Shown piece by piece: positions 1 to 9,385 of a stretch of DNA of 64,000 bases. The notes beneath the pieces were generated by a model. It was not told the DNA's origin, made no database searches, and was given only the letters and a program-made list of their open reading frames with translations. Each line of letters starts with the position of its first letter. The first letter of the stretch is position 1. A program made the translations under genes and the position numbers. The stretch lies in assembly GCA_017165825.1 (NCBI GenBank), contig CM029384.1, positions 18,227,067-18,291,066 on the forward strand, in the 5' to 3' direction. The stretch is from Hepsetus odoe. Its lineage: Eukaryota; Chordata; Actinopteri; Characiformes; Hepsetidae.

Positions 1-230
1 TATTTTTGAAGGGTGTGCATTATAATGCTAAATGAGCCCACTGTTCTTAGGGAATGCTAATACTGTGTTTAGCAGTATTGTTTAGGCAGGGTGTACAAGT
101 TTAAGTAACATCCACATGAATGCCATGTTTTCCTAGCAAAACCATTTCCCAAAGCATCACACGCTAGCCTACTTCCCATAGTGCATCCTGTTGCCATCTT
201 AGGTTGGTGATGCACTTGTACATGAGACAA

Positions 231-459
231 AAGTGAAAGTGACTACACAGTACAGGACACAGTGAACCACAACAAAATTATACCTCAGCACTTTACTCAC
301 ACACGCAGCAGGGGGCAACTATTGAAAGTGCCTGTGGAGCAGTGACAGGGACGGTACCTTGCTCAAGGGTACCTCAGGGCAGATACTGGTCTGGGATTCG
401 AACCCATGACCTTCTAATCCTGGGGCTTAGTCCCTAACCACTAGGCCACCACTGCCCCA
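231..459 (-). mobile_element. SINE-A copy (tRNA-derived), antisense
   Basis: This is a full-length copy of the commonest repeat in the window, here called SINE-A. Read on the minus strand it begins with a tRNA-like head (GGCAGTGGTGGCCTAGTGG, an A-box-like motif), followed by a B-box-like GGTTCGAATCCC. Next comes a core containing CCTTGAGCAAGGTACCGTCC, and it ends near TAGTCACTTTCACTT. The two boxes match internal RNA polymerase III promoter elements, so a tRNA-derived SINE is the natural reading. It lies in the last intron of cant1. The family name is mine. Confidence 0.8.
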
Positions 460-622
460 AGACATGATTCCCCAGACCTGGCCAACTTTTTCCACCAAGA
501 GGAAAAAGTTTTTTTGTTTTTTTTTTTGGTCAGTGCTATCTACTGTATACCAAGAACACCCCACAAAATATGTCAGTTTGAAGATGCTCTGGCCTAATCT
601 TTCCTGCTTCAAATAAATCAAC

Positions 623-805
623 TTTACATTTACATTTGCGGCATTTAGCAGACACTCTTATCCAGAGAGACTTACATGTCCTGATTACAGGGACAGTCCC
701 CCTGGAGCAACTCAGGGTTAAGGGTCTTGCTCAGGGACCCAGTGGTGGTAGTGCTAGAGGTAGGATTCAAACCTGTGACCTCTTGAGCTATAGGGCCGTA
801 GGCTT
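623..805 (-). mobile_element. SINE-B copy, head truncated, antisense
   Basis: This is a second dispersed family, here called SINE-B. On the minus strand a B-box-like GGTTTGAATCC is followed by a core (CTGAGCAAGACCCTTAACCC) and a tail containing CTCTGGATAAGAGTGTCTGC with short TAAATG repeats. Other copies in the window carry a GGCGGTGGTCTAGTGGTAGGG head, which is also tRNA-like; here the head is lost. It lies in the cant1 intron. Confidence 0.75.
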
Positions 806-1044
806 TAAGAAATGACTGTTCACTTCCTGTATAGCTTGTCAGACCTCTTAAAAGGTGCATTTGTAATGACATTATCAATATTAGACTTTTCACCTGCCAG
901 TGCTTTTAATGTTATAGCTGATGTAAATAAAATACACGTTCAGTTTGACATTAGATTGGATATTCAATTTTATTTATTTTTGAGTCATTAAAGTAATATC
1001 ATAAAACAAGCAATTTGGTTAAGTTTCAATACCCCGAAAGATAT

Positions 1045-2557
1045 GTATACAGGCATTTGAAAAAGTTTGGGCCCCCCTGTCAGCCTGCATAAAACAAAGC
1101 AAACTACTGGGGTGTTTTCCAGACAAAGATTTTTAGTGAAGCAGTATTAAGTTGTATGAAATTAAATCAAATGTGACAAACTGCTTGTGCAAAAATTTGA
1201 GTACCCTTGTAATGTTGCTGATTTGAATGCATGTAACTGCTCAATACTGATTACTTGCAACACCAAATTGGTTGGATTAGCTTGATAATCATTGGACTTC
1301 ATAGACAGGTGTGTAAAGGTATTTAAGGTGGTCAATTGCAAGCTGTGCTTCCCTTTGACTCTCCTCTGAAGAGTGACAGCATGGGATCCTCAAGGCAACT
1401 CTCAAAAGATCTGAAAACAAAGATTGTTCAATGTCCTGGTTTAGGGGAAGGCTACAAAAAGCTCTATCAGAGGTTTAAACCATCAGCTTCAACTGTAAGG
1501 AATGTAATCTGGAAATGGAAGACCACAGTTACTGTTAAACTCAGGTCTGGCAGGCCAAGAAAAATACAGGAGTGGCATATGCGAAGGATTGTGAGAATGG
1601 TTACAGACAACCCACAGATCACCTCCAAAGACTTGCAAGAACATCTTGCTGCAGGTGGTGTATCTGTACATCGTTCTAAATTTCAGCGCAATTTGAGCAA
1701 AGAACATCTGTTTGGCAGGGTGATGAGAAAGAAGCCCTTTCTTCACTCACCACAAACAGTCACTTGGTGTATGCAAAGGCTCATTTAGTCAAGCCAGATT
1801 AATTTTGGAACAAAGTGCTTTGAACTGATGAGACAATTGAGAAAAATGACTTATTTTGTCATAACAAAAAGCGCTTTGTATGGCGGAAGAAGAACACAGC
1901 ATTCTGAGAAAAACACCTGCTACCTACTGTCAAATTTGGTGGAGGTTCCATCATGCTGAGGGGCTGTGTGGCTAGTTCAGGAACTGGGGCCCTTGTTAAA
2001 GTTGAAGGTTGGATGAATTCAACCAAATATCAACAAATTCTTCAGGATAATGTTCAAGCATCAGTCATAAAGTCACAAAGTTACACAGAGGTGGGATATT
2101 GCAGCAAGACAAGACCCAAAACACAGTTTGAAATCCAAAAAGGCCTTCATGCAGAGAGAGAAGTACAATGTTCTGGAATTCCAGTTCCAGTTCCCTGACT
2201 TGAATATCATCGAAAATCTATTGGATGATTTGAAGCAGGCTGTCCATGCTCAGCAGCCACTGAGCTGAACTGGAGAGATTTTATATGAAAGAGTGGTCAA
2301 AAATACCTTCATCCAGACACTCATCAAAGGCTATAGGAGGCGTCTAGAGGCTGTTATATTTGCAAAAGCAAGCTCAACTAAGTACTGATGTAATACCTCT
2401 GTTGGGGTGCCCAAATTTATGAACCTCTCTAATTTTATGATGCATATTTTCTGTTAATCCAATAAACTTGTCAGTGCTGTAATACTACTGTTTCCATGAG
2501 GCATGCCATATATTAAAAGGAAGTTGCTACTTTGAAACTTTTTCATATGACTGTAAA
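1045..2557 (+). mobile_element. Tc1-like DNA transposon, decayed but nearly full length
   Basis: The ends are inverted repeats: ACAGGCATTTGAAAAAGTTT on the left (about 1050-1067) and a diverged reverse complement near 2533-2555, next to TA. Inside is a Tc1-type transposase on the plus strand, starting at ATG 1381 (MGSSRQLSKDLKTKIV). An HTH-like N-terminal half stays open to about 1787. Later parts are broken by frameshifts and stops: a TDET-like first Asp near 1829, a QQDK second Asp near 2110, and PDLNIIENL with the Glu near 2195-2220. It is a dead DD34E-type element about 1.5 kb long inside the cant1 intron. Confidence 0.85.
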
Positions 2558-3058
2558 TATTCTGCATGTTTTCTCACACATTTGTTCCATGTCTGTTTCT
2601 TTGGGAGAAAAACATTAGTTCAACTATAATTTGAATTTTTGACTTTTACAGGATGCCATATACCACAACTGAGCAAAGTTTAACAAACCTATAAAAATAG
2701 GGTTTATCCTCTCTTTGTGGTTTTTAAACCAATAGTCAATAATCAACCTTTCTTCTGGATTATCTGTTTTACTTTTAATTCCATTTCAAAACCATTACAA
2801 GGTCTGGTGAGGTGTCCATGTTGCATATTTTTTCTTTGCTTGCGGTGAAGTTTTAAGAACAGAAACACACTTGTCTTGTACTTTAAAAAAAAAAAAAAAA
2901 AAAAAAATTACATTGTATGTGACCAGTGGATTCCTTGGTTCCTTGCTGTTTTGCAACTCTGGAAAGTAAAAGAATGGCAGGTAATTATTTTTTGCTTGTA
3001 TTGAAAAGACATTTAATTCTCTTTTCCGTGTTCCTGCTAACCTTCCTGCCTATTTTAG

Positions 3059-3429
3059 GTTATCTAATCCATGAGTCAGCTGCATGGAGTGACACTCTGC
3101 AGCGCTGGTTCTTCCTGCCACGTCGTGCCAGCACAGAGCGTTATGATGAAATGGCAGATGAGCAGCGGGCCACCAACCTGATGCTGTGCTCCTCTGCAGA
3201 CTTTACAGACATTGTTGTTAGGCATGTGGGACCCTTAAATCCCACTCATGGCTTCTCCTCCTTTAAATTTATCCCAAACACAGATGACCAGATCATAGTT
3301 GCCTTGAAGTCTGAAGAAGATGCGGGGAGGATCGCGACCTACATCTTGGCTTTTACCCTGGATGGCCGTATATTGCTTCCTGAAACGAAGATTGGTGATG
3401 TGAAGTATGAAGGACTTGAGTTTATTTAG
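3059..3429 (+). CDS. cant1: Calcium-activated nucleotidase 1, last coding exon (partial gene)
   Basis: This exon encodes the C-terminal 122 residues of soluble calcium-activated nucleotidase 1 (CANT1, apyrase family), an ER/Golgi enzyme that hydrolyses UDP and GDP with Ca2+ and supports glycosylation and proteoglycan synthesis. The exon opens after a pyrimidine-rich tract and TTTTAG (AG at 3057-3058), so the intron is phase 1. The translation has the family blocks YLIHES, SDTLQRWFFLPRRAS, THGFSSFKFIPNTDDQI, AFTLDGR and the ending VKYEGLEFI, with the stop at 3427-3429. An open frame runs upstream to about 2926, but that stretch is intronic and starts with GTG, not ATG. Earlier exons are not in the window, so the preceding intron is longer than 3 kb. 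No break is seen. Teleosts may have two cant1 copies and I cannot tell which this is. Confidence 0.95.
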
Positions 3430-4114
3430 TGACAGAAGGGTGATGCTGGAATATTGTTTCAAATTACTGCTGTTTTTTCTGTCCTGTATGGTAGGTTCAA
3501 TGTTGAAATTAAGGTATTTTTAGACGGCATATGACCTGAAGGTGTTTTATTTCACTGAAGTCATGTGGAGTATGGGTTTGGGGTTATTTATTTAGAATAA
3601 CAAAGCATATTGTTCCACCAGTCCATGAAGGTAGCAGATGTCAAGAACTTTGGACGTCTTTTACAGTTAGACTCACAATGTTTGTGGTCTAATGCTAACA
3701 TTGTACTGATTTATGGAATGAATGTAACTGAGTGAAATGGATATGCAGTCAATGCAGTCAAAAGCATTCACAAATGGATGCATACACCTCTGAAGTCGTT
3801 TGTATTGATTATGAATGTCCTGAAAATCATTTTTTTACATAAAGAATCAAAACACTTGTCTAATCTTGCATTTGTGTGTGCGTGTGTTTGTGTGTGAGTC
3901 AAAATACAGAAAGACAAGGGCATAAAGGTGTCATTAACAATTAGTTGTATGATGCCTGTTTTGGCAAACATTTCAATGAATAATTCTTAAAAGGACCCAT
4001 TTATAATTGAGATGTCAGTGGGAAGTGGTTTATGCTTAAGCATTTACATTAAGGTTTTTATTTTTTGTTTTATTAACTTGTTTAATAAAATGTTCTATAA
4101 GGAGCCAACATATG
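3430..4114 (+). other. Presumed cant1 3' UTR and spacer
   Basis: No coding signal follows the cant1 stop. An AATAAA at 4084-4089 could be the polyadenylation signal, giving a 3' UTR of about 0.67 kb. A nearer AATAAC at 3596 is a poor match. A short GT-rich run lies at about 3872-3895. Confidence 0.4.
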
Positions 4115-4295
4115 TATGTGAGTGGTTAGAGACTAGGCCCTGAGATTGGAAGGTCGTGGGTTTGAATCCCTGACCAGTAGGTTGCCCTGAGGTACCCTTT
4201 TAGCAAGGTACCGTCCCCCATCACTGCTCCTGGGGTTTGTAAGGGTAAAAAGCAGACGTTGCATTTCATTGTTTCACTGTGTGCTGAAAAGCTAA
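4115..4295 (+). mobile_element. SINE-A copy, diverged
   Basis: It carries GAGTGGTTAGAGACTAGGCC, a B-box-like GGGTTTGAATCCC and the core CCAGTAGGTTGCCCTGAGG. The tail is worn, and the terminal CACTTTCACTT is not recognisable. Confidence 0.7.
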
Positions 4296-4432
4296 ATTGT
4301 GATGGCTAGGCAACAAGAGCAGAGCAGTTTCAAAATAACAGGTCTTGCAGGATGTTCCTGATATGTAGTGGTTTGTACAAACTCATGAACTAGTTCCACT
4401 GAAAGGAATGTATTCACAGTGTAACAAATATA

Positions 4433-4895
4433 CAATACTGTGCAAAAGTTTTAGGCAGGTGTGAAAAAATGCTGTAAACAAAGAATGCTTTCAGAAATAT
4501 AAATAATGATTGTTTATTCTTATCAATTTACAAAATGCAAAGTGAGCAAACAAAAGAAAAATCTAAATCAAATCAATATTTGGTGTTCCTACCTTTTGCC
4601 TTCAAACCAGCATCAGTTCTTCTGGCCCTCACAGAGCCCTGATCTCAACATCATCCAGTGTGTCTGGGATTACATGAAGAGACAGAAGGACGTGAGGAAG
4701 CCTACATCCACAGAAGATCTGTGGTTAGTTCTGTACCTAGTGTACCTAGAAGAATTGATGCTCTAGATTTCTCTTTTATTCATTCACTGCATTTTGTTGA
4801 TTGATGAAAATAAATGATTAACACTTCCATTTTTGAAAGCATTCTTTGTTCACAGCATTTTTTCCACACCTGCCTAAAACATTTGCACAGTACTG
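4433..4895 (+). mobile_element. Tc1-like MITE with long TIRs and a transposase remnant
   Basis: Flanked by TA on both sides (4431-4432 and 4896-4897). The left end CAATACTGTGCAAAAGTTTT and the reverse complement of the right end (CAGTACTGTGCAAATGTTTT) match, and the match runs on for roughly 70 bp. Inside is the C-terminal end of a Tc1-type transposase (WPSQSPDLNIIQCVWDYMKR, about 4620-4680). A second copy of the same deletion derivative lies at 41131-41665. Confidence 0.85.
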
Positions 4896-4897
4896 TA

Positions 4898-5280
4898 TAT
4901 GCAGTCATATGAAAAAATAGGATACCCCATGAAATATTCAGTTCTTTATTCAGAAATGTTCAGATATTGAACATAACTAATCTTGTTTTTATTCATCTCT
5001 GAAAAAGGTGGGTTAATTGAAGTTAAACAACAAAAATAAACCTTGATTTAGTAATGAAACAAGATATAAAAAAAAAAAGTTTCCCCCTAGCTAGTGTTAC
5101 ACCCTAAAATAACCGCAGTGAGACGTGGCATCTACCAGTCTCTCAGAGGTCTGAGGAAAGTGTGCTCCACTCCTCAATGCAGAATTCTTTAAGCTGTGAG
5201 ATGTTTAAGGGGTTTCTTGCATGTACAGCCTATTTTAGCATCCCCCACAGCATCTCAATGGGATTAAGATCTGGGCTTTT
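4898..5280 (-). mobile_element. Second Tc1-like fragment, truncated by a SINE
   Basis: Directly abutting the MITE, GCAGTCATATGAAAAAATAG resembles the end of the Tc1-like element at 1045-2557. It is followed by text typical of an antisense Tc1-like transposase (CAGCATCTCAATGGGATTAA, near 5251-5270). The fragment stops where a SINE-A begins. Family assignment is from memory of similar fish repeats. Confidence 0.5.
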
Positions 5281-5449
5281 TGCATTTTACCCATACACGC
5301 AGCAGGGGGAGACTATTGAAAGCACCTGAGGAGCAGTAATGGGGACGGTACCTTGCTCAAGAATGCTTCAGGGCAACCTACTGGGATTCAAACCCAAGAC
5401 CTTCTGATCCTGAGGCCTTGTCCCTAACCACTAGGCTACCTCTGCCCCA
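5281..5449 (-). mobile_element. SINE-A copy, antisense, 3' truncated
   Basis: On the minus strand it has the head GGCAGAGGTAGCCTAGTGG, a B-box-like region (GGTTTGAATCCC) and the core with CTTGAGCAAGGTACCGTCC. It ends inside the tail, before the CACTTTCACTT terminus. Confidence 0.75.
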
Positions 5450-6865
5450 TGAACATGTTTAAATCAAGTGAATTAAAAGAAAATGTAAAATTTTCTATAC
5501 ATTTAAATGTTTGAAACATCCACCAGGGGCAGCTGTTGATTTCCCAGTGAAATGCTGTTTAAAGTGTTAAATCAAGGTCAATTTTGATGTTAAACCATTT
5601 TTAAAAAAACATTAGCCAGAAATAACAAACAGTTAATCTTACGCTAATCTTACGGTTTACTAACCTGTCGAACCACAGATAACGTTAGATTGCTAACGAC
5701 AAATAGATGATAATGAGGCATGTGGTTTACTGTAGTGTATAATTTGAGCAATCATTTGATTTAAACGTATTCATCAACAGCTTTTTTGCCAAAAGTAAGG
5801 AAAACGTCAGTAATCGTTTTGCTGTGATGTTTTATTCAAGTGGAAAGAAGATTCACGAATAAAAATAATAAACGAATAAAAAAACTAAAAATATTTCAGT
5901 GTTATGGGTGATCCTTGTGTCTATTCATCTGTCTACCCATTTCACTCATCTGATTCATCTACAGACCCGTAAAAGAATCGTTCTTTAGCCTTCTTCACAA
6001 AATCAACTGAACTGAACTATATTCACATATATTTATCTACAGACATTCAAATGCAGTGTATCAATGTAATCTCAAAGACATCACAACACATAATAGCATT
6101 ACAACCAACATCTGCTTGCACGTTACTCTGTAGACTAGTTTTCCTGCTATGTGTTATTGTAATGTACAGACTCATCCACATGGTGGCTTTGTGTAATTAG
6201 AGATGAACAACTTACAAGCTAAAACCAGCACAGAACGGTGACGCTTTATTAGAATTTATTTGAATGTTGGTGTGGAAAAACTTCTAGCCTGTCTACCATA
6301 CACAGACGATGAACTTGTTCAAAAGTCCATGCTTGCAATTTATCATTTTGCTTAAGTGGACACTTATGTGATGCATCTAATCAAAACTTTTTAAGCACTT
6401 AAGAACAGAAGTGGACCCATATTGTATCTCTGTGTGGCAGCAAATTGCTGAGGGGACTTTCCTGAGACATTAGCATTCTCTGTGTTTGAAAATCAAAATC
6501 AAAAATCAAAATGTTAATGTATTGGGCATGCTCAGGCCTCCGTCGCTTTTATTTTGCATTCAGGAAAGGGTGTGTTTTGGTGTGAGTTAGGTGTGGGCTT
6601 GTTTGTATTATAAATGGGACACACCAGGACCAGGACTGCAACTTAAAACTCACAGAAAGACATTCTTTACCAAAATACTTCACTGGAGAGTTCGCAACAG
6701 GACAACTCTTTCTATCTTTCTAATGCACTTGGGCAAAAGAGAATAAGGGTGGCAACAGTTATTTTTTTTAAACATTTAATAATAAAATCTGTCCCTTTTG
6801 AAGTCTAATTTTCACACACAGATGTTTTTTTAATTTGCTGTTTAAATATATTTTTTCAGCATATA
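5450..6865. other. Gene-free spacer, 1.4 kb
   Basis: AT-rich sequence with no open frame of note, no recognised repeat and no splice-like exon. One duplicated phrase (AATCTTACGC / AATCTTACGG at about 5635-5655) is trivial. Confidence 0.6.
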
Positions 6866-7141
6866 TGTACTTTTAAGTCAGTCATTGATTTTCTGCCACT
6901 TGTCCCAAGCGGGGTCGCGGGGGAGTGCTGGAGTCCATCCCAGCTCACACAGGGCGAAGGACGGGGGACACACCCTGGACAGGTCGCCAGCCCGTCGCAG
7001 GGAGGAGCATGACGGGGACAGCACCGTGCTCGAGGGTACCTCAGGGTAACCTATTGGGAAGGGGTTCAAACTCCTGGTCCTCCAATCATGTGGTCAATGC
7101 CCTAACCACTAGGCCACCGCTGCCCCCCTGTACTTTTAAGT
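6866..7141 (-). mobile_element. SINE-A head with tail 2, exact 13-bp target duplication
   Basis: The element (6879-7128) is flanked by perfect direct repeats TGTACTTTTAAGT at 6866-6878 and 7129-7141. On the minus strand it starts with the SINE-A head (GGCAGCGGTGGCCTAGTGG) and core. Instead of the usual tail it ends with a module containing GACCTGTCCAGGGTGTGTCC and a terminal GGCAGAAAATCAATG-like segment. The intact target duplication marks this as one of the younger insertions here. Confidence 0.88.
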
Positions 7142-7286
7142 GTAAATTAAAAATATTTTGGAAGATTCTATTATTTCTAAAATATGTGCATTCATTTTTA
7201 ATTTTATTTTAATTTTAATTTTAGTTATATTTCAGTACCCAAGCTTGATAAACAAACTTGTTGTAGTCTTTTCTGAAAATAAAATA

Positions 7287-7506
7287 CCAGTTCACATTTA
7301 CGGCATTTAGCAGATGCTCTTATCCAGAGCGACTTACATTTCATAATTACAGGGACAGTCCCCCTGGAGCAACTCAGGGTTAAGGGTCTTGCTCAGAGAC
7401 CTACCCTGGTGGTAGTGCTAGAGGTGGGATTCGAACCGGGGATCTCTTGACCCAAAGTTCTGTAGGCAAGTACCCTACCACTAGACCACCGCCATTCCCA
7501 GTTCAC
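7287..7506 (-). mobile_element. SINE-B copy with 9-bp target duplication
   Basis: Full-length SINE-B (7296-7497), antisense, from GGCGGTGGTCTAGTGGTAGGG at the right end to the TAAATG-type tail at the left. Flanked by CCAGTTCAC at 7287-7295 and 7498-7506. The head carries an A-box-like TCTAGTGGTAGGGTAC and a B-box-like GGTTCGAATCCC. Confidence 0.85.
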
Positions 7507-7520
7507 CTTAATGTTCACTA

Positions 7521-7772
7521 ATGTTCATGTGGTGGGGCAGCGGTGGCCTAGTGGTTAGGGCGTCGTCCACATGCTCAGAGGATTGGGGGTTCGAACCCCT
7601 TCCCAATAGGTTGCCCTGAGGTACCCTTGAGCAAGGTGCTGTCCCCATCCTGCTCCTCCCTGCGATGGGCTGACGACCTGTCCAGGGTGTGTCCCCGTCC
7701 TCGCGCTGGGTTGGACACCAGTGCGACCCCGTTTGGGACGAGTGGCAGAAAATGGATGGATGTTCATGTGGT
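7521..7772 (+). mobile_element. SINE-A head with tail 2, exact 13-bp target duplication
   Basis: Sense-strand twin of the element at 6866-7141, inserted about 15 bp beyond a SINE-B. Direct repeats ATGTTCATGTGGT occur at 7521-7533 and 7760-7772. The head GGCAGCGGTGGCCTAGTGG and box GGGTTCGAACCCC are intact. The tail reads GACCTGTCCAGGGTGTGTCC and ends in GGCAGAAAATGGATGG. Confidence 0.88.
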
Positions 7773-7814
7773 TTCTAACATTTCGAATGAGTCTTGTACT
7801 ACTTTAAGGTTACC

Positions 7815-8044
7815 TTGGGGCAGTAGTGGCCTAGTGGTTAAAGACAGTGGTCCCAGACTCAGAAGGTTGTAGGTTTGAGACCCAGATCAATAGGTTGCTC
7901 TGAGGTACCCTTGAGCAAGGTACTGTCCCCATTACTGCTCCCTGGGCAGCTTTAAATAGCTGACCCCTGCTGCACAGTGTGTGTATAGGTGAAAAGTAGA
8001 AAAAGCATTTTGTTGTGTTTTGCAATGACATAATTTCACTTTCT
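7815..8044 (+). mobile_element. SINE-A copy with tail 1
   Basis: Starts at GGGGCAGTAGTGGCCTAGTGG and ends near ATTTCACTTT. The core and the TGCTGCACAGTGTGTG segment are clear; the B box is worn (GGTTTGAGACCC). Confidence 0.8.
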
Positions 8045-8130
8045 AGTTCATGACTTTCAAGACTGGCACGGCAAACAGTCAGAAACATAATAGAAAGAAA
8101 GAGACAGATACAAATTATACAAAGGCAGGT

Positions 8131-8337
8131 ACGGGTGGCGGTGCTCTAGTGGTAGGTTACTTGCCTATGGCTCAAGAGGTCCCAGGTTTGAATCCCACCT
8201 CTAGCACTACCACCACTGGGTCCCTGAGCAAGACCCTTAACCCTGAGCTGCTCCAGGGGGGACTGTCCCTGTAGTCAGGACATGGAAGTCGCTCTGGATA
8301 AGAGCATCTGCTAAATGCCGCAAACGTAAATGTAAAG
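8131..8337 (+). mobile_element. SINE-B copy, sense, complete
   Basis: The clearest sense copy of SINE-B. It has the head GGTGGCGGTGCTCTAGTGGT, box GGTTTGAATCCC, core GAGCAAGACCCTTAACCCTG, and tail CTCTGGATAAGAGCATCTGC ending in GTAAATGTAAA. No clean target duplication was found. Confidence 0.85.
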
Positions 8338-9136
8338 GTATTTTAGTGCAAGTAAACAGTTTAATAGCAGAAGAACATTTCTGACTGAAAAAGGACCTTT
8401 AATGCGCTCTGATCTGGTTAAATGTTTGATCTCCATGTTATAGTCAGGAATATTTAAAACACTGCACACTTTTCCATTGCCACCGTGACCATGGTTACAC
8501 CTTGTATGTGACCCAACATTTTTCAAAGCACTATTTCTGTTTTGTTTTTAAATGTATTTAACTTATTGTAAAAAATGGATCACTGCATGAAGCTTGTCTG
8601 ATTTCCTTTTTAGTGCGAGTATGAATAATACAAGTCTTATTTTAGAAATCTTTACTGTTTTTTCAAGCAGTGTTGGAAATACTGAAGGGAAGCCTTTAAT
8701 GCCAGATGCTTAACTCTGCAAAAACAACTCACTGAATACTATTCGCCCATCCGTCCATTCATCAACGTGTCTTCAATGTGTTATGCTAGCCACATATCTT
8801 TACTAGAGCTGTTGGAGCCTGTCGCAGCTCTCATAGTACAAAAATATGAAAAACACCTTTACCTTTGCTTTTATACTGAGTCACTAATATACTGAGACAA
8901 AAAAATAAATAAAAATTTAGATGTGTTATAAGGCAGCCCAAATATCTTGAATGTTTAAGACAGAACAAACTTGATTCTTCCCTTTAATACACTCTTTAAC
9001 ACTCTTCTGATTAATGCTTGATCTAAATGTAAATGTTAAGGTTCACTTATTAGTGTATTTAACTCATGGATAATTGTTGACTCTTTAAAAAAATTAATTT
9101 AGTTTGGAATGAACTGGCCCATCTAGGCCTATTAAT
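8338..9136. other. Spacer, no gene
   Basis: Nothing coding. A faint tail-2-like fragment (CCATCCGTCCATTCATC and nearby GAGCCTGTCGCAGCTC) at about 8745-8835 is the only repeat trace. Confidence 0.5.
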
Positions 9137-9385
9137 GAAGTGAAAGTGACTATTTTGTCATTGTGAAACACAGCACAGCAAACAATGAGATACAACAAAC
9201 CTCTGCTTCTCACCCACACACACTGTGCAGAAGGGGGCAACTATTTAAAACACCTGAGGAGCAGTGATGGGGTACGTTGCTCTGTGTTGCTCGGTACCTC
9301 AGTGCATCCTGCTGGTCTAAGATTCGAACCCATTACCTTCAGATCCATGGGCCTCATCCCTAAACACTAGGCCACCCCTTCCCCA
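9137..9385 (-). mobile_element. SINE-A copy, antisense
   Basis: Opens with AAGTGAAAGTGACTATTTTG (the reverse of tail 1) and ends with the head GGCCTAGTG read in reverse. The full tail with the CTGTGCTGTG run is present. Confidence 0.8.

Noticed and set aside
2926..3058. N-terminal extension of the cant1 exon open frame
   Set aside because: It begins at GTG, contains the intron's pyrimidine tract and TTTTAG acceptor, and the translation resembles CANT1 only from 3059 on.
7534..7610. tRNA gene candidate (GTGGCCTAGTGG plus GGTTCGAACCCC)
   Set aside because: The boxes belong to the SINE-A head, which recurs about twenty times; no complete cloverleaf with a paired acceptor stem is evident.
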